Positions 23,563 through 31,148 of a DNA stretch of 38,642 nt are shown here, one piece after another (position 1 is the first letter of the stretch; each line of letters opens with the position of its first letter). Origin of the DNA: Shimia aestuarii (GTDB lineage: Bacteria > Pseudomonadota > Alphaproteobacteria > Rhodobacterales > Rhodobacteraceae); contig NZ_JAKVRD010000026.1 of the NCBI RefSeq assembly GCF_022814865.1, positions 1 through 38,642 on the forward strand, written 5' to 3'. A program made the translations under genes and the position numbers. The notes beneath the pieces were generated by a model, which was not told the origin of the DNA, did not search any database, and saw only the letters and a program-made list of their open reading frames with translations.

Positions 23563-24665
23563 GATTTGGTTCCGTTCTCTTCGCCTGACGCTGGGGCATC
23601 TTGGTCCAGCCGGATGGCGGATGCAACCCGCGCGGCGAGTTTTTCCGAGAAGCCAGACTGCGAAAGCTTGAAGGCAAGTTTGACGGCGGCAGACACCCCG
23701 GTTGCATCGGAACTGCCGTGGGATTTGACCACGGTCCCGTTCAAACCAAGGAAGACGCCGCCATTGACGCGGCGCGGGTCGATGCGTTTGTTCAGGCGTT
23801 GCAGCGAGGTATAGGCGAGCAGGGCAGCGAGGCGCGAGAGCGGCGAGAATTTGAACGCCTCGCGCAGGAGCGATCCAATCAGGCTCGCCGTGCCCTCGCC
23901 GGTCTTGAGGGCGATATTGCCGGTAAAGCCGTCGGTGACGATCACGTCGGCCACATCGCCCGGAATGTCGCCGCCTTCGACGAATCCCACGAAGTCAAAG
24001 CTTGCGGCGTCGGCGTTCTGGGCGATCAGGTCATGGGCGAGCTTGAGCTCGGAGCGGCCCTTATGTTCTTCGGTGCCGACATTGAGAAGGCCGATGCGGG
24101 GGCGTTTGAGCTCCATGCCGTTGCGGGCATAAGAGGCGCCCATCAGCGCATATTGCAGCAGGTCGTGTTCGTCGGCGCGGATATCGGCGCCAACATCCAG
24201 CATGATGTTGAAGCCAGAGGCAGAGCGCGATGGCCAGAGCACGGCAATGGCGGGCCGGTTGACGCCGGGCAGTTTGCGCAGGCGCACCACCGAGAGCATC
24301 ATCAAGGCGCCAGTATTGCCGCAGGAGACCACCACGTCGGCATCGCCATTGCGCACGGATTCGATCGCCGACCACATCGAGGTCGACTTGCCCGTGCGCA
24401 TGACTTGGCTCGGTTTGTCTTCCATCGAGACGACGCTGTCGCAGTCGCGAATCTCGACCCGACCGGCGAGGGCCTTCTTTTTCCGGACGAGCTTTTTCAG
24501 CTCTTTTTCCGGCCCGTGCAGGATAAAGGCAATGTCGGGATTCTTCTTGGCAGAACGCGAAATGCCGGCAACCACTGCTGCCGGCCCGCGATCGCCGCCC
24601 ATCGCATCAACAGAGATGACGGTGCGCCCGGCTGCCGCTTTCGCGTTTTCGCTCGATGCCGTCAT
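23559..24665 (-). CDS. plsX: Phosphate acyltransferase PlsX
   Basis: A 368-residue peripheral membrane enzyme that converts acyl-ACP to acyl-phosphate for the PlsY route of phospholipid synthesis. Family motifs are SVDAMGGDRGP at the N-terminus, SCGNTGALM, IMLDVGAD, LLNVGTEEHKG and IVTDGFTGNIALKTGEG, and the C-terminal RRVNGGVFLGLNGTVVKSHG. It lies 23 bases after rpmF and overlaps fabH, the usual order. Confidence 0.95.
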   Translation of the reverse strand: MTASSENAKAAAGRTVISVDAMGGDRGPAAVVAGISRSAKKNPDIAFILHGPEKELKKLVRKKKALAGRVEIRDCDSVVSMEDKPSQVMRTGKSTSMWSAIESVRNGDADVVVSCGNTGALMMLSVVRLRKLPGVNRPAIAVLWPSRSASGFNIMLDVGADIRADEHDLLQYALMGASYARNGMELKRPRIGLLNVGTEEHKGRSELKLAHDLIAQNADAASFDFVGFVEGGDIPGDVADVIVTDGFTGNIALKTGEGTASLIGSLLREAFKFSPLSRLAALLAYTSLQRLNKRIDPRRVNGGVFLGLNGTVVKSHGSSDATGVSAAVKLAFKLSQSGFSEKLAARVASAIRLDQDAPASGEENGTKS

Positions 24666-24688
24666 GCGGGCGCTGTCCCGATTTGTCG

Positions 24689-24895
24689 TTATGCCGCGTC
24701 GTCGTCCAGGTCGATGTCGTCGACCATCGAAACGATCTCACGGTCATCATAGTGACCGCAGGACGCGCACACGTGGTGCGGGCGCTTCAGCTCGCCACAG
24801 TTGGAGCATTCATTGGGGTTTGCTGCAACAAGTGCGTCATGAGCACGGCGGTTGTTGCGGCGCGATTTCGATACTTTGTTCTGCTGGACAGCCAT
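24689..24895 (-). CDS. rpmF: 50S ribosomal protein L32
   Basis: A 68-residue L32. It starts [20 protein letters not shown], as in alphaproteobacteria, and has a four-Cys zinc-binding pattern (ECSNCGE and VCASCGHY), so this is the zinc-containing form. The last residues are acidic ([10 protein letters not shown]). The start at 24895 has AAAGG upstream; a 13-residue upstream extension is not used by the family. It lies between yceD and plsX. Confidence 0.95.
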   Translation of the reverse strand: MAVQQNKVSKSRRNNRRAHDALVAANPNECSNCGELKRPHHVCASCGHYDDREIVSMVDDIDLDDDAA

Positions 24896-25046
24896 GTCGC
24901 AACCTTTGATTAACTGGGGCCCAATGACATGCATTGCGGCCGATTTCCTGAGCGTCCCGAGCCATTACGCGCAAAGCGCGCCCGAGTCCAACTCTAAATT
25001 CCGAATGAGCGCGCGAAAATACTGTGAATCCGCAGATGCGCAAGGG

Positions 25047-25607
25047 TTATTTTTCGTCGTCCCCGTCGAGCTTGTCGCGCAGGGCGGCAAGACCGGCAAA
25101 GGGACGCGCGTCTTCGTCCCGCATAGCGTCTTTGCCGGGCTCGGTAAACACCGCCTCGCCAAGTTCCGCCTCGTCTTTGCGCGGGTAGAGCGGAAGGTTG
25201 AGCGCCAGCGCCTCGCGCATGACCGTTTCGATGTCGATTTCAGCCCCAAGCTCTTCGACAGTGTCATCCTCGGGCATCTCGACCTCGCCGTCGATCTCCT
25301 CGGGAAGTTCAAGAGTCTTGAGGAAGAGTCGTTCGATATCAGCTTCGATCCGGGTGCGCACGGGCTCAAGCGTGACCACGCAGGGCTGATCCACCGTGGC
25401 CCGGAGATGCGCCGTCAGTCGCCAGTCGGTGCGCCCGGAGGCGCGCAACTCGCCATGAAACCGCAATTTGCGCAGTCCAAGAAGGCCAAGGTCTTCTGCA
25501 ATCTCGTTCAGGCGCTCGTTCGTCGGGGACAAATCGAATCGTGTGACACGGTTTTGCGGCAGATCGGCGACGCGCAGGGGCGCTATGGTATCGGTTTGTG
25601 TTGTCAT
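25047..25607 (-). CDS. DUF177 (YceD-family) protein
   Basis: A 186-residue YceD-like protein; in bacteria and plastids this family is linked to 23S rRNA or large-subunit maturation, and its gene is normally just upstream of rpmF, as here (151 bases). The signature ATVDQPCVVTLEPVRTRIEA holds the conserved Cys of the family, followed by the acidic strand region ELPEEIDGEVEMPED and LALNLPLYPRK. The C-terminus (PFAGLAALRDKLDGDD) matches the typical FxxLxxLK ending. It is divergent from bamE. Confidence 0.88.
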   Translation of the reverse strand: MTTQTDTIAPLRVADLPQNRVTRFDLSPTNERLNEIAEDLGLLGLRKLRFHGELRASGRTDWRLTAHLRATVDQPCVVTLEPVRTRIEADIERLFLKTLELPEEIDGEVEMPEDDTVEELGAEIDIETVMREALALNLPLYPRKDEAELGEAVFTEPGKDAMRDEDARPFAGLAALRDKLDGDDEK

Positions 25608-25691
25608 TGGACCTGCTTACATTCTTGAACCAGAGGCGTTCCTTCTGTAAGCGGGATAGAAGGCAGTAGAGGCCAAGGCAAGAGGGCAGTC

Positions 25692-26144
25692 ATGATCGCA
25701 GTTGGCAAGGGTATCAAATCGGCGGTGATCGCAGCCGGGATTATGGTCGTTCTGGGCGCCTGTACCTCACAATACCGCAACCACGGATATGTGCCGACCG
25801 AAGAAGACCTCGCAGAGATCACTGTCGGCGTCGATACCCGCGATACCGTGGCCGAAACCGTTGGCACGCCGTCGGCCTCTGGGGTTCTCGACAGCAGCGG
25901 CTATTACTATGTGCGTAGCCGGGTGCGGCACTACGGGGCGCGCAAGCCCGAGGTGGTCGAACGCCGGATCGTCGCCATCACCTTCGACAATCGCGGCGTG
26001 GTCCGCAATGTCGAGGAATATGCGCTCGAAGATGGTCAGGCCGTGCCGATCGCGCGCCGGATCACCGACAACGATCTCAACAACCAGAGCATCCTTGGCC
26101 AGCTCCTGAAGAATATCGGTAGCTTTGGCGGCTTCAGCAGCTAA
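25692..26144 (+). CDS. bamE: Outer-membrane assembly lipoprotein BamE (SmpA/OmlA)
   Basis: A 150-residue lipoprotein. The signal peptide ends VVLGAC (Cys24). The mature part has the BamE signature: VDTRDTVAETVGTPSASG (the helix-turn Gly-Thr-Pro motif), the strand YYYVRSRV and VAITFDNRGVVRNVEEYALEDG. BamE stabilises the BamABCD complex that inserts beta-barrel proteins. Its divergent position to yceD-rpmF is common in this group. A typical length for alphaproteobacterial homologues is about 150. Confidence 0.9.
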   Translation: MIAVGKGIKSAVIAAGIMVVLGACTSQYRNHGYVPTEEDLAEITVGVDTRDTVAETVGTPSASGVLDSSGYYYVRSRVRHYGARKPEVVERRIVAITFDNRGVVRNVEEYALEDGQAVPIARRITDNDLNNQSILGQLLKNIGSFGGFSS

Positions 26145-26231
26145 CCGGCGGGGCATCGCCGCCCTGTCATTTGGCTGTTACGGATTCCTCCCTATATAGT
26201 CGTGATTGAACGATTAGCGGAGCACCTTGTC

Positions 26232-26969
26232 ATGGTCGCTTTGTCGAAAGGGCGCTACGCCGTGCGCGTAGCCGAAACCGAGGCAGACCTGCGCGCCGCA
26301 CAGGCGCTGCGGCAGATGGCGTTTCACGGTGTCGAGGCCACGGGGCTTGACGCAGATGCGTTTGATCCGATCTGCACCCACATGCTCGTCGAGGCGCGCG
26401 ACAGCGGAGAACTTGTCTGTTGCTTCCGCTTCCTGCCATTGGCGGGCGGGGGAGAGATCGACCGCTCCTACTCAGCACAGTTCTATGAGCTGAGCGCGTT
26501 GCGCGATTTTGACGGGCCGATGGTCGAGATGGGCCGGTTTTGCATTCATCCAGAGGTCACGGACCCCGATATCCTGCGCGTGGCATGGGGGGCGATGACC
26601 TCTTATGTAGATGAAAACAATGTCGAAATGCTGTTTGGCTGTTCCTCCTTTACGGGCACCGATGCCAAGGAGTATTTCGATGCTTTCGCCATGCTGCGCG
26701 ACCGCCACCTTGCGCCGAAACGCTGGCTGCCGAAGGTCAAGGCGCCCAAGGTGTTCCGGTTTGCCGCACGCCTGCGCCGCAAGCCGAACCTGAAACTGGC
26801 GCAGATGCGGATGCCGCCCTTGCTTCGGACCTACCTGATGATGGGCGGCTGGGTCAGCGATCATGCGGTGATCGACACCCATATGAACACGCTGCATGTC
26901 TTTACCGGTCTTGAGATCCGCGCCATTCCGCCGAGCCGAAAGAAGCTTCTGCGGGCGATCGGTGCCTAA
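26232..26969 (+). CDS. olsB: L-ornithine N-alpha-acyltransferase (OlsB family)
   Basis: A 245-residue GNAT-related acyltransferase expected to transfer a 3-hydroxyacyl chain from ACP to ornithine, the first step to ornithine lipids. Family features include LRAAQALRQMAFHG, TCR-equivalent THMLVEARDSGELVCCFRFLP, EMGRFCIHPEV and the segment LFGCSSFTGTD. The ATG 26232 has GGAG nine bases upstream; the GTG 30 bases earlier is less likely. The partner acyltransferase OlsA, often next to olsB, is not in the window; an ABC-F gene follows. Confidence 0.8.
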   Translation: MVALSKGRYAVRVAETEADLRAAQALRQMAFHGVEATGLDADAFDPICTHMLVEARDSGELVCCFRFLPLAGGGEIDRSYSAQFYELSALRDFDGPMVEMGRFCIHPEVTDPDILRVAWGAMTSYVDENNVEMLFGCSSFTGTDAKEYFDAFAMLRDRHLAPKRWLPKVKAPKVFRFAARLRRKPNLKLAQMRMPPLLRTYLMMGGWVSDHAVIDTHMNTLHVFTGLEIRAIPPSRKKLLRAIGA

Positions 26970-26999
26970 GAGAGACACGTGGCCCATTGACGGCAACAG

Positions 27000-27020
27000 G
27001 CGGGCGGTTTAGCCCGCTTT
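27000..27020 (+). promoter_or_regulatory. Hairpin abutting the ABC-F start codon
   Basis: GCGGGC (27000-27005) pairs with GCCCGC (27012-27017) around loop GGTTTA, followed by TTTC and then the ABC-F ATG. It may be the olsB terminator or a translation-gating hairpin, because it occupies the ribosome-site position and no Shine-Dalgarno is visible. Confidence 0.55.
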
Positions 27021-27021
27021 C

Positions 27022-28833
27022 ATGGCACGTATACCCCTTTTGCAGATGAACGGTATTTCCCTCACTTTCGGGGGGGATCCGGTGTTTGATGGGCTGGACC
27101 TCGTGGTGCAGCCGGGCGATCGCGTGGCGCTTGTCGGGCGCAACGGGTCAGGCAAATCCACCCTGATGAAGGTCATGGCGGGCCTTGTGGAACCGGACCG
27201 GGGCGAGATTGTCGTGCCGCCGGGCGTCAGCGTCGGTTATATGGAGCAACACCCTGACATGACCGGGTTTTCCACGCTCGGGGATTTCGCGGCCTCGGGG
27301 CTTGAACCGGGCGAGGCCTACAAGGTCGAGCGCGCTGGTGAGGGGCTCAAGTTCGATCCTGAGCGCCCGGTAGAGACAGCGTCGGGCGGGGAGCGGCGGC
27401 GGGCCGCCTTGGCCAAGTTGATGGCCGAAGCACCGGAGTTGATGCTTCTCGATGAGCCGACCAACCACCTTGATATCGAGGCGATTGCCTGGCTTGAGGC
27501 GGAGCTTTCGACGACGCGGGCGGGTTTTGTCCTGATCTCGCACGACCGCGCGTTTCTGCGGGCGTTGACCCGCGCAACCCTTTGGATTGACAGGGGAATG
27601 GTGCGTCGACAGGAGAAGGGGTTCGAGGCGTTCGAAGCCTGGCGCGACAAGGTCTGGGAAGAGGAAGACATCCAGCGTCACAAGATGGACCGCAAGATCA
27701 AGGCCGAGGCGCGATGGGCCGTCGAGGGGATCAGCGCCCGGCGCAAGCGCAACCAAGGCCGGGTGCGCGCCCTGCAAGACCTGCGCCAGGAGCGCGCGTC
27801 GATGATCAAACGCCAAGGCGCGGCGGCGATGGACCTCAGCGCGGGGCCGAAATCCGGTCGAAAAGTCATTGATGCCAAAGGGTTGGCGAAGGGATTTGAC
27901 GACAAACGGATCGTCACGGATTTCTCGCTTACTGTGCAGCGGGGCGACCGGGTGGCCTTTGTGGGGCCGAACGGCGTTGGCAAGACGACGCTGATCAAGA
28001 TGCTCATGGGCGAGGTGGCACCAGACGCGGGGACGGTCACGCTTGGGACCAACCTGCTCCCGGCGATCTTTGATCAGAGCCGTTCCAAGCTCGATCCGGA
28101 GATGAGCCTTTGGGATAGTCTCACCGGCGATCCAGATATGCGCGTCTCGGGCAAGGCGGACCAAGTTATGGTCCGTGGAAACCCCAAGCATGTCGTTGGA
28201 TACCTTAAAGAATTTCTGTTTGACGAGCGGCAGGCAAGGGCGCCTGTCAGGAGCTTGTCGGGGGGGGAGAAGGCGCGGTTGTTGTTGGCTAAGCTGATGG
28301 CGCGGGAGAGCAATCTTCTTGTCCTCGACGAGCCGACCAACGACCTCGACGTGGAGACGCTCGACCTCTTGCAGGAATTGCTCGACGACTATGACGGGAC
28401 GGTGCTTCTTGTGAGCCACGATCGGGATTTCCTTGACCGGGTGGCGACCACCACCGTGGCGATGGAGGGCCATGGCCGGGCGGTGGTCTATGCCGGGGGA
28501 TGGAGCGACTACCGGGCGCAGCGCGGTGACGAAGAAGCGGAAGAAAAGAAAGCAAAATCAAAGCCTAAGGTGGAGAAGGTGAAGCAGGAGAAGGCCCTGA
28601 AAGAGGGTTTGAGCTTTACCGAAAAACACCGGCTTGAGGCGCTTCCCGCGATCCTTGAGCGGCTTGGGGCGGAGATTGCCAAGCTGGAAGAGTTCCTTAT
28701 GGACCCGGAGCTTTTCAGCAAGGAACCGGTCAAGTTCCAGAAGGCCACAGAGGCGCTTGTCGAGCGGCAGGCTGCATTGGCTGAAGCCGAGGAAGAATGG
28801 CTGATTCTCGAAGAGAAGGCTGAGGCGGGTTAA
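27022..28833 (+). CDS. ABC-F family ATPase (Uup-like)
   Basis: A 603-residue soluble protein with two ABC domains. Walker A sites are VGRNGSGKST and VGPNGVGKTT; signature motifs are TASGGERRRAAL and SLSGGEKARLLL; Walker B sites end LLDEPTNHLD and VLDEPTNDLD. An interdomain linker of about 80 residues is rich in Arg/Lys (KMDRKIKAEARWAVEG). The C-terminal about 80 residues form a Glu/Lys-rich coiled coil (VEKVKQEKALKEG, then RLGAEIAKLEEFL), as in Uup. ABC-F proteins act on the ribosome; Uup affects structured-DNA and ribosome phenotypes. There is no visible ribosome site (see the adjacent hairpin). Confidence 0.9.
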   Translation: MARIPLLQMNGISLTFGGDPVFDGLDLVVQPGDRVALVGRNGSGKSTLMKVMAGLVEPDRGEIVVPPGVSVGYMEQHPDMTGFSTLGDFAASGLEPGEAYKVERAGEGLKFDPERPVETASGGERRRAALAKLMAEAPELMLLDEPTNHLDIEAIAWLEAELSTTRAGFVLISHDRAFLRALTRATLWIDRGMVRRQEKGFEAFEAWRDKVWEEEDIQRHKMDRKIKAEARWAVEGISARRKRNQGRVRALQDLRQERASMIKRQGAAAMDLSAGPKSGRKVIDAKGLAKGFDDKRIVTDFSLTVQRGDRVAFVGPNGVGKTTLIKMLMGEVAPDAGTVTLGTNLLPAIFDQSRSKLDPEMSLWDSLTGDPDMRVSGKADQVMVRGNPKHVVGYLKEFLFDERQARAPVRSLSGGEKARLLLAKLMARESNLLVLDEPTNDLDVETLDLLQELLDDYDGTVLLVSHDRDFLDRVATTTVAMEGHGRAVVYAGGWSDYRAQRGDEEAEEKKAKSKPKVEKVKQEKALKEGLSFTEKHRLEALPAILERLGAEIAKLEEFLMDPELFSKEPVKFQKATEALVERQAALAEAEEEWLILEEKAEAG

Positions 28834-28847
28834 CGGGGAGATCCCAA

Positions 28848-28880
28848 CGTCGGTATTGCGTCGGTATCGCGTCTGTATTG
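28848..28880. repeat. Three tandem 11-base units (CGTCGGTAT-type), copy B
   Basis: Units CGTCGGTATTG, CGTCGGTATCG and CGTCTGTATTG follow the ABC-F stop by 14 bases and match copy A at 128-160. The unit order, with T in the third unit, is the same in both copies. Confidence 0.7.
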
Positions 28881-28955
28881 CAGCGGTGCTGCGGGCGCGC
28901 TGGACGGGTGTGAACGGGGCGCGCGGCGGTAAAGGCGGCGCGCGACGGTCACTGC

Positions 28956-29023
28956 AGGGGCTTTGCCCCTCTTGGCCGCGGGTGCGGCCAATTCACCCCA
29001 GGATATTTTCAGCAAGAGGAAGC
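28956..29023 (-). repeat. Dispersed two-hairpin element, copy 1
   Basis: Hairpin A is AGGGGC-TTT-GCCCCT (28956-28970); hairpin B is TTGGCCGC-GGGT-GCGGCCAA (28972-28991), then conserved TTCACCCC and GGATATTTT, then CAAGAGG (29013-29019), which can pair with CCTCTTG (28968-28974). On the minus strand it supplies the final codons and stop of the gene ending at 28993. Confidence 0.8.
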
Positions 29024-29661
29024 GGCAGGGCGACGCTTGGCCGATAGCCGGCGCGGAGCGCGGTGAGCGTCGGAGCGGGGGTCAGACAGGTGACGCGGCC
29101 CGAGGGGTGCGGCCGGGGCGCGCCGTAACCATCGGGGGCGAAAGGGTGGAGCGCGCCTTGCCACAGGAGTGCGGGGCCGGTGCCCGTCAGGATGAAGGTG
29201 CCGTCGGGCAGGGACGCGGCGTCGGCCTCGACCCGGTGCTGCGCAAAGCGGCGGGGAATGGCGCGGGCCGCATGCAGGCGGGTGTCGAACGCGGACACCG
29301 GACCGGTGTGTCCTGCGGCGTCGAGGAAGGCGGTGAAATCCGCGCGCCGACATTCGCCGCAGGGGCGATGCCCGGCGGCCAGCGCCACCGCCTCGTCATG
29401 GAAGAAAAGTTCGGTATAGGCGCCGGGGGCCATGAGCGGGCGGCGGCGGGATTTGAACGACAGCAGGCAGCAGACCCAGGCCTTGTGTCGCCAGCGGCGG
29501 TGGCTCAGGCCTTGGCCTGCGTTGTGCAGGATGCCGCGATTGCCCATGAAGCGCCCGCGCGCGGGATGCGCGAGGATCTCTCCGGTGGGCTGAACGCGGT
29601 TTTTGCAGGGGCATGGCGCACTCTGCCCCTGAACCGTCCCGCGGCGCAAGGCGCGCGTCAT
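28993..29661 (-). CDS. Conserved protein of unknown function, C-terminus formed by a repeat
   Basis: A 222-residue soluble protein. The segment MGNRGILHN, then RRPLMAPGAYTELFFHDEAV and GHRPCGECRRADFTAFL looks like a conserved family I have seen as uncharacterised; the Cys pair in PCGEC and an earlier PCPCKNR could bind metal. The ATG at 29661 overlaps the stop of the VOC gene (ATGA), which fixes the start and makes the two co-translated. The last residues (LPLAENILG) and the stop are encoded by the dispersed repeat element, so the native C-terminus has probably been replaced or extended. Confidence 0.7.
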   Translation of the reverse strand: MTRALRRGTVQGQSAPCPCKNRVQPTGEILAHPARGRFMGNRGILHNAGQGLSHRRWRHKAWVCCLLSFKSRRRPLMAPGAYTELFFHDEAVALAAGHRPCGECRRADFTAFLDAAGHTGPVSAFDTRLHAARAIPRRFAQHRVEADAASLPDGTFILTGTGPALLWQGALHPFAPDGYGAPRPHPSGRVTCLTPAPTLTALRAGYRPSVALPLPLAENILG

Positions 29662-30023
29662 GTTTCGGTGCTTTGTCCAAACCTCAGGTGATAGCCGTTC
29701 AGGTCTACTGCGTTGAACTCGCGCATGCCCCACGGGTAGGTTTCCGGCGCACGGGTGATCTTTACCCCGTTCTCCGTGGCGCGGGCATAGAGGATGTCGA
29801 GATCGCTCACGTCGAAATAGAGCCAGTTCGCGCCGAGCTGTGGGGTGCCTTCCCAGAAATGAACGCAGGCCTGATCCAATAGGATCGCGCCGTGACGCGG
29901 CGGTTCGCCATAGAGAAACCGCAGGGTGAAGCCCAGCTTCTCGATATACCAATTGCAGGTCTCGGGGACATTCGGTGTGGCCAGTGTCGGGTAGACACCG
30001 CAGCAAGTGAGAGGGTCAGGCAT
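29658..30023 (-). CDS. VOC-superfamily (glyoxalase/bleomycin-resistance fold) protein
   Basis: A 121-residue single-domain VOC protein. Features are YPTLATPNVPETCNWYIEKL (first beta-alpha-beta module), AILLDQACVHFWEG, WLYFDVSDLDILYARATENG and the C-terminal REFNAVDLNGYHLRFGQ, where the end strand carries the usual Asn-Gly and His. The metal ligands are only partly recognisable, so it may be a dioxygenase, lyase or binding protein. Start 30023 (MPDPLT) is chosen by the domain limit; the ribosome site is weak. It overlaps the next gene by ATGA. Confidence 0.82.
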   Translation of the reverse strand: MPDPLTCCGVYPTLATPNVPETCNWYIEKLGFTLRFLYGEPPRHGAILLDQACVHFWEGTPQLGANWLYFDVSDLDILYARATENGVKITRAPETYPWGMREFNAVDLNGYHLRFGQSTET

Positions 30024-30117
30024 GACGAGGGGCCTTCTTACAGTCCGCTTTGGGGAGGGTAGCCCATGCGGCGCGCGCGGTCGATGCTGATCACCGTGGC
30101 GTAGCGGTTCTTCAGGC

Positions 30118-30148
30118 AAAAGAAAGCCCCCGTTGGGCAACGGGGGCT
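30118..30148 (-). terminator. Intrinsic terminator of the SDR gene
   Basis: AGCCCCCGTT (30125-30134) pairs with AACGGGGGCT (30139-30148) around a four-base loop; on the minus strand the stem is followed by TTCTTTT. It lies about 26 bases after the SDR stop. Confidence 0.9.
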
Positions 30149-30174
30149 CTGATTTCGTAAAGACCTGTGTCGGG

Positions 30175-30930
30175 TTATTGCATCCGGAGCGCGCCGTCGA
30201 TGCGGATCACCTCGCCGTTGAGATAGCCGTTTTCGACGATGAACCCGGCGAGGCGGGCGTATTCGGACGGATCGCCAAGACGTTTGGGGCAGGTGACGTC
30301 CTCGGCCAGTTGGTCCTGTACCTCTTGCGGCAGGCCTTGCAGCATCGGGGTCAGGAAGATGCCCGGCGCGATGGCCATGACCCGGATGCCGGAGCGGGCG
30401 AGGTCGCGGGCCATCGGCAGGGAGAGGCCAACGATTCCGCCCTTGGAGGCCGCATAGGCGGCCTGGCCGCGTTGACCGTCCATGGCGGCGATGGAGGCGG
30501 TGTTGACGATCACGCCACGCGCGCCATCGGATTCGGCGGCGTTCTCGGCCATCACATCGGCGGCGAGGCGGGCGACGTTGAAGGAGCCGACGAGGTTGAT
30601 GTCGATGGTCTGTTGGAAGGTATGGAGCGGGTGCGGGCCCTTCTTGGAGAGCGTCGTCGCGGCGGGGGCGATCCCGGCGCAGTTCACGCAGGCGTTGATC
30701 GTGCCCATGGCCTCTTTGGCGGCGGCAATGCCTGCGGCGACCGAGTCTTCGTCGGTGACGTTGACCTTGTGAAACGTGCCGCCGAGTTCTTTGGCGAGGG
30801 CTTCTCCTGCGTCTTCGTTGAGATCGAAGAGAGCAACCTTGGCGCCGTTCTCGGCAAAGTGGCGGGCGGTGGCGGCCCCGAGGCCGGAAGCGCCGCCGGT
30901 GATCACGGCGCAGGTTTCAGCGAGTTTCAT
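30175..30930 (-). CDS. SDR oxidoreductase, 3-hydroxyacyl-CoA dehydrogenase type-2-like
   Basis: A 251-residue short-chain dehydrogenase. The NAD site is ITGGASGLG followed by LFDLNED (acidic residue favouring NAD). The catalytic Ser is in VNTASIAAMDGQ and the Tyr/Lys in YAASKGG; CVNCAGIAPA corresponds to the NAG motif. The segment LSKKGPHPLHTFQQTIDINL and the end GEVIRIDGALRMQ closely resemble the HSD17B10 / type II 3-hydroxyacyl-CoA dehydrogenase group, which oxidises short branched-chain hydroxyacyl-CoAs. It stands alone, with a strong terminator. Confidence 0.87.
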   Translation of the reverse strand: MKLAETCAVITGGASGLGAATARHFAENGAKVALFDLNEDAGEALAKELGGTFHKVNVTDEDSVAAGIAAAKEAMGTINACVNCAGIAPAATTLSKKGPHPLHTFQQTIDINLVGSFNVARLAADVMAENAAESDGARGVIVNTASIAAMDGQRGQAAYAASKGGIVGLSLPMARDLARSGIRVMAIAPGIFLTPMLQGLPQEVQDQLAEDVTCPKRLGDPSEYARLAGFIVENGYLNGEVIRIDGALRMQ

Positions 30931-31036
30931 GGTCTTTCCTCCCGGGTGACGTTGTCGTCATGAAATGAACATGCGTTCAGATAACCGGAGGCAGGGGTAT
31001 CTGTCTAGGGGCGGGGGCGGATATCTAAGGCAAGAC

Positions 31037-31096
31037 GGGGCGTTGCCCCTCTTGAGCCTGCGGCTCAATTCACCCCGAGTATTTGTCACAGAGAAG
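31037..31096 (-). repeat. Dispersed two-hairpin element, copy 2 (partly degenerate)
   Basis: Hairpin A is GGGGC-GTT-GCCCC (31037-31049); hairpin B is TTGAGCC-TGC-GGCTCAA (31052-31068), then TTCACCCC and GAGTATTTG. The distal CAAGAGG is eroded to an A/G-rich run. It lies 53 bases beyond the tyrS stop, on the 3' side. Confidence 0.75.
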
Positions 31097-31148
31097 AAGA
31101 AAGGGGGCCGCGATGGCCCCCTGTCGTGTTGCGTGATGTGGGCAGGCC

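Noticed and set aside
24896..25046. Regulatory element between yceD and rpmF
   Set aside because: No stable hairpin, known leader motif or promoter pair could be recognised; it remains plain intergenic sequence.
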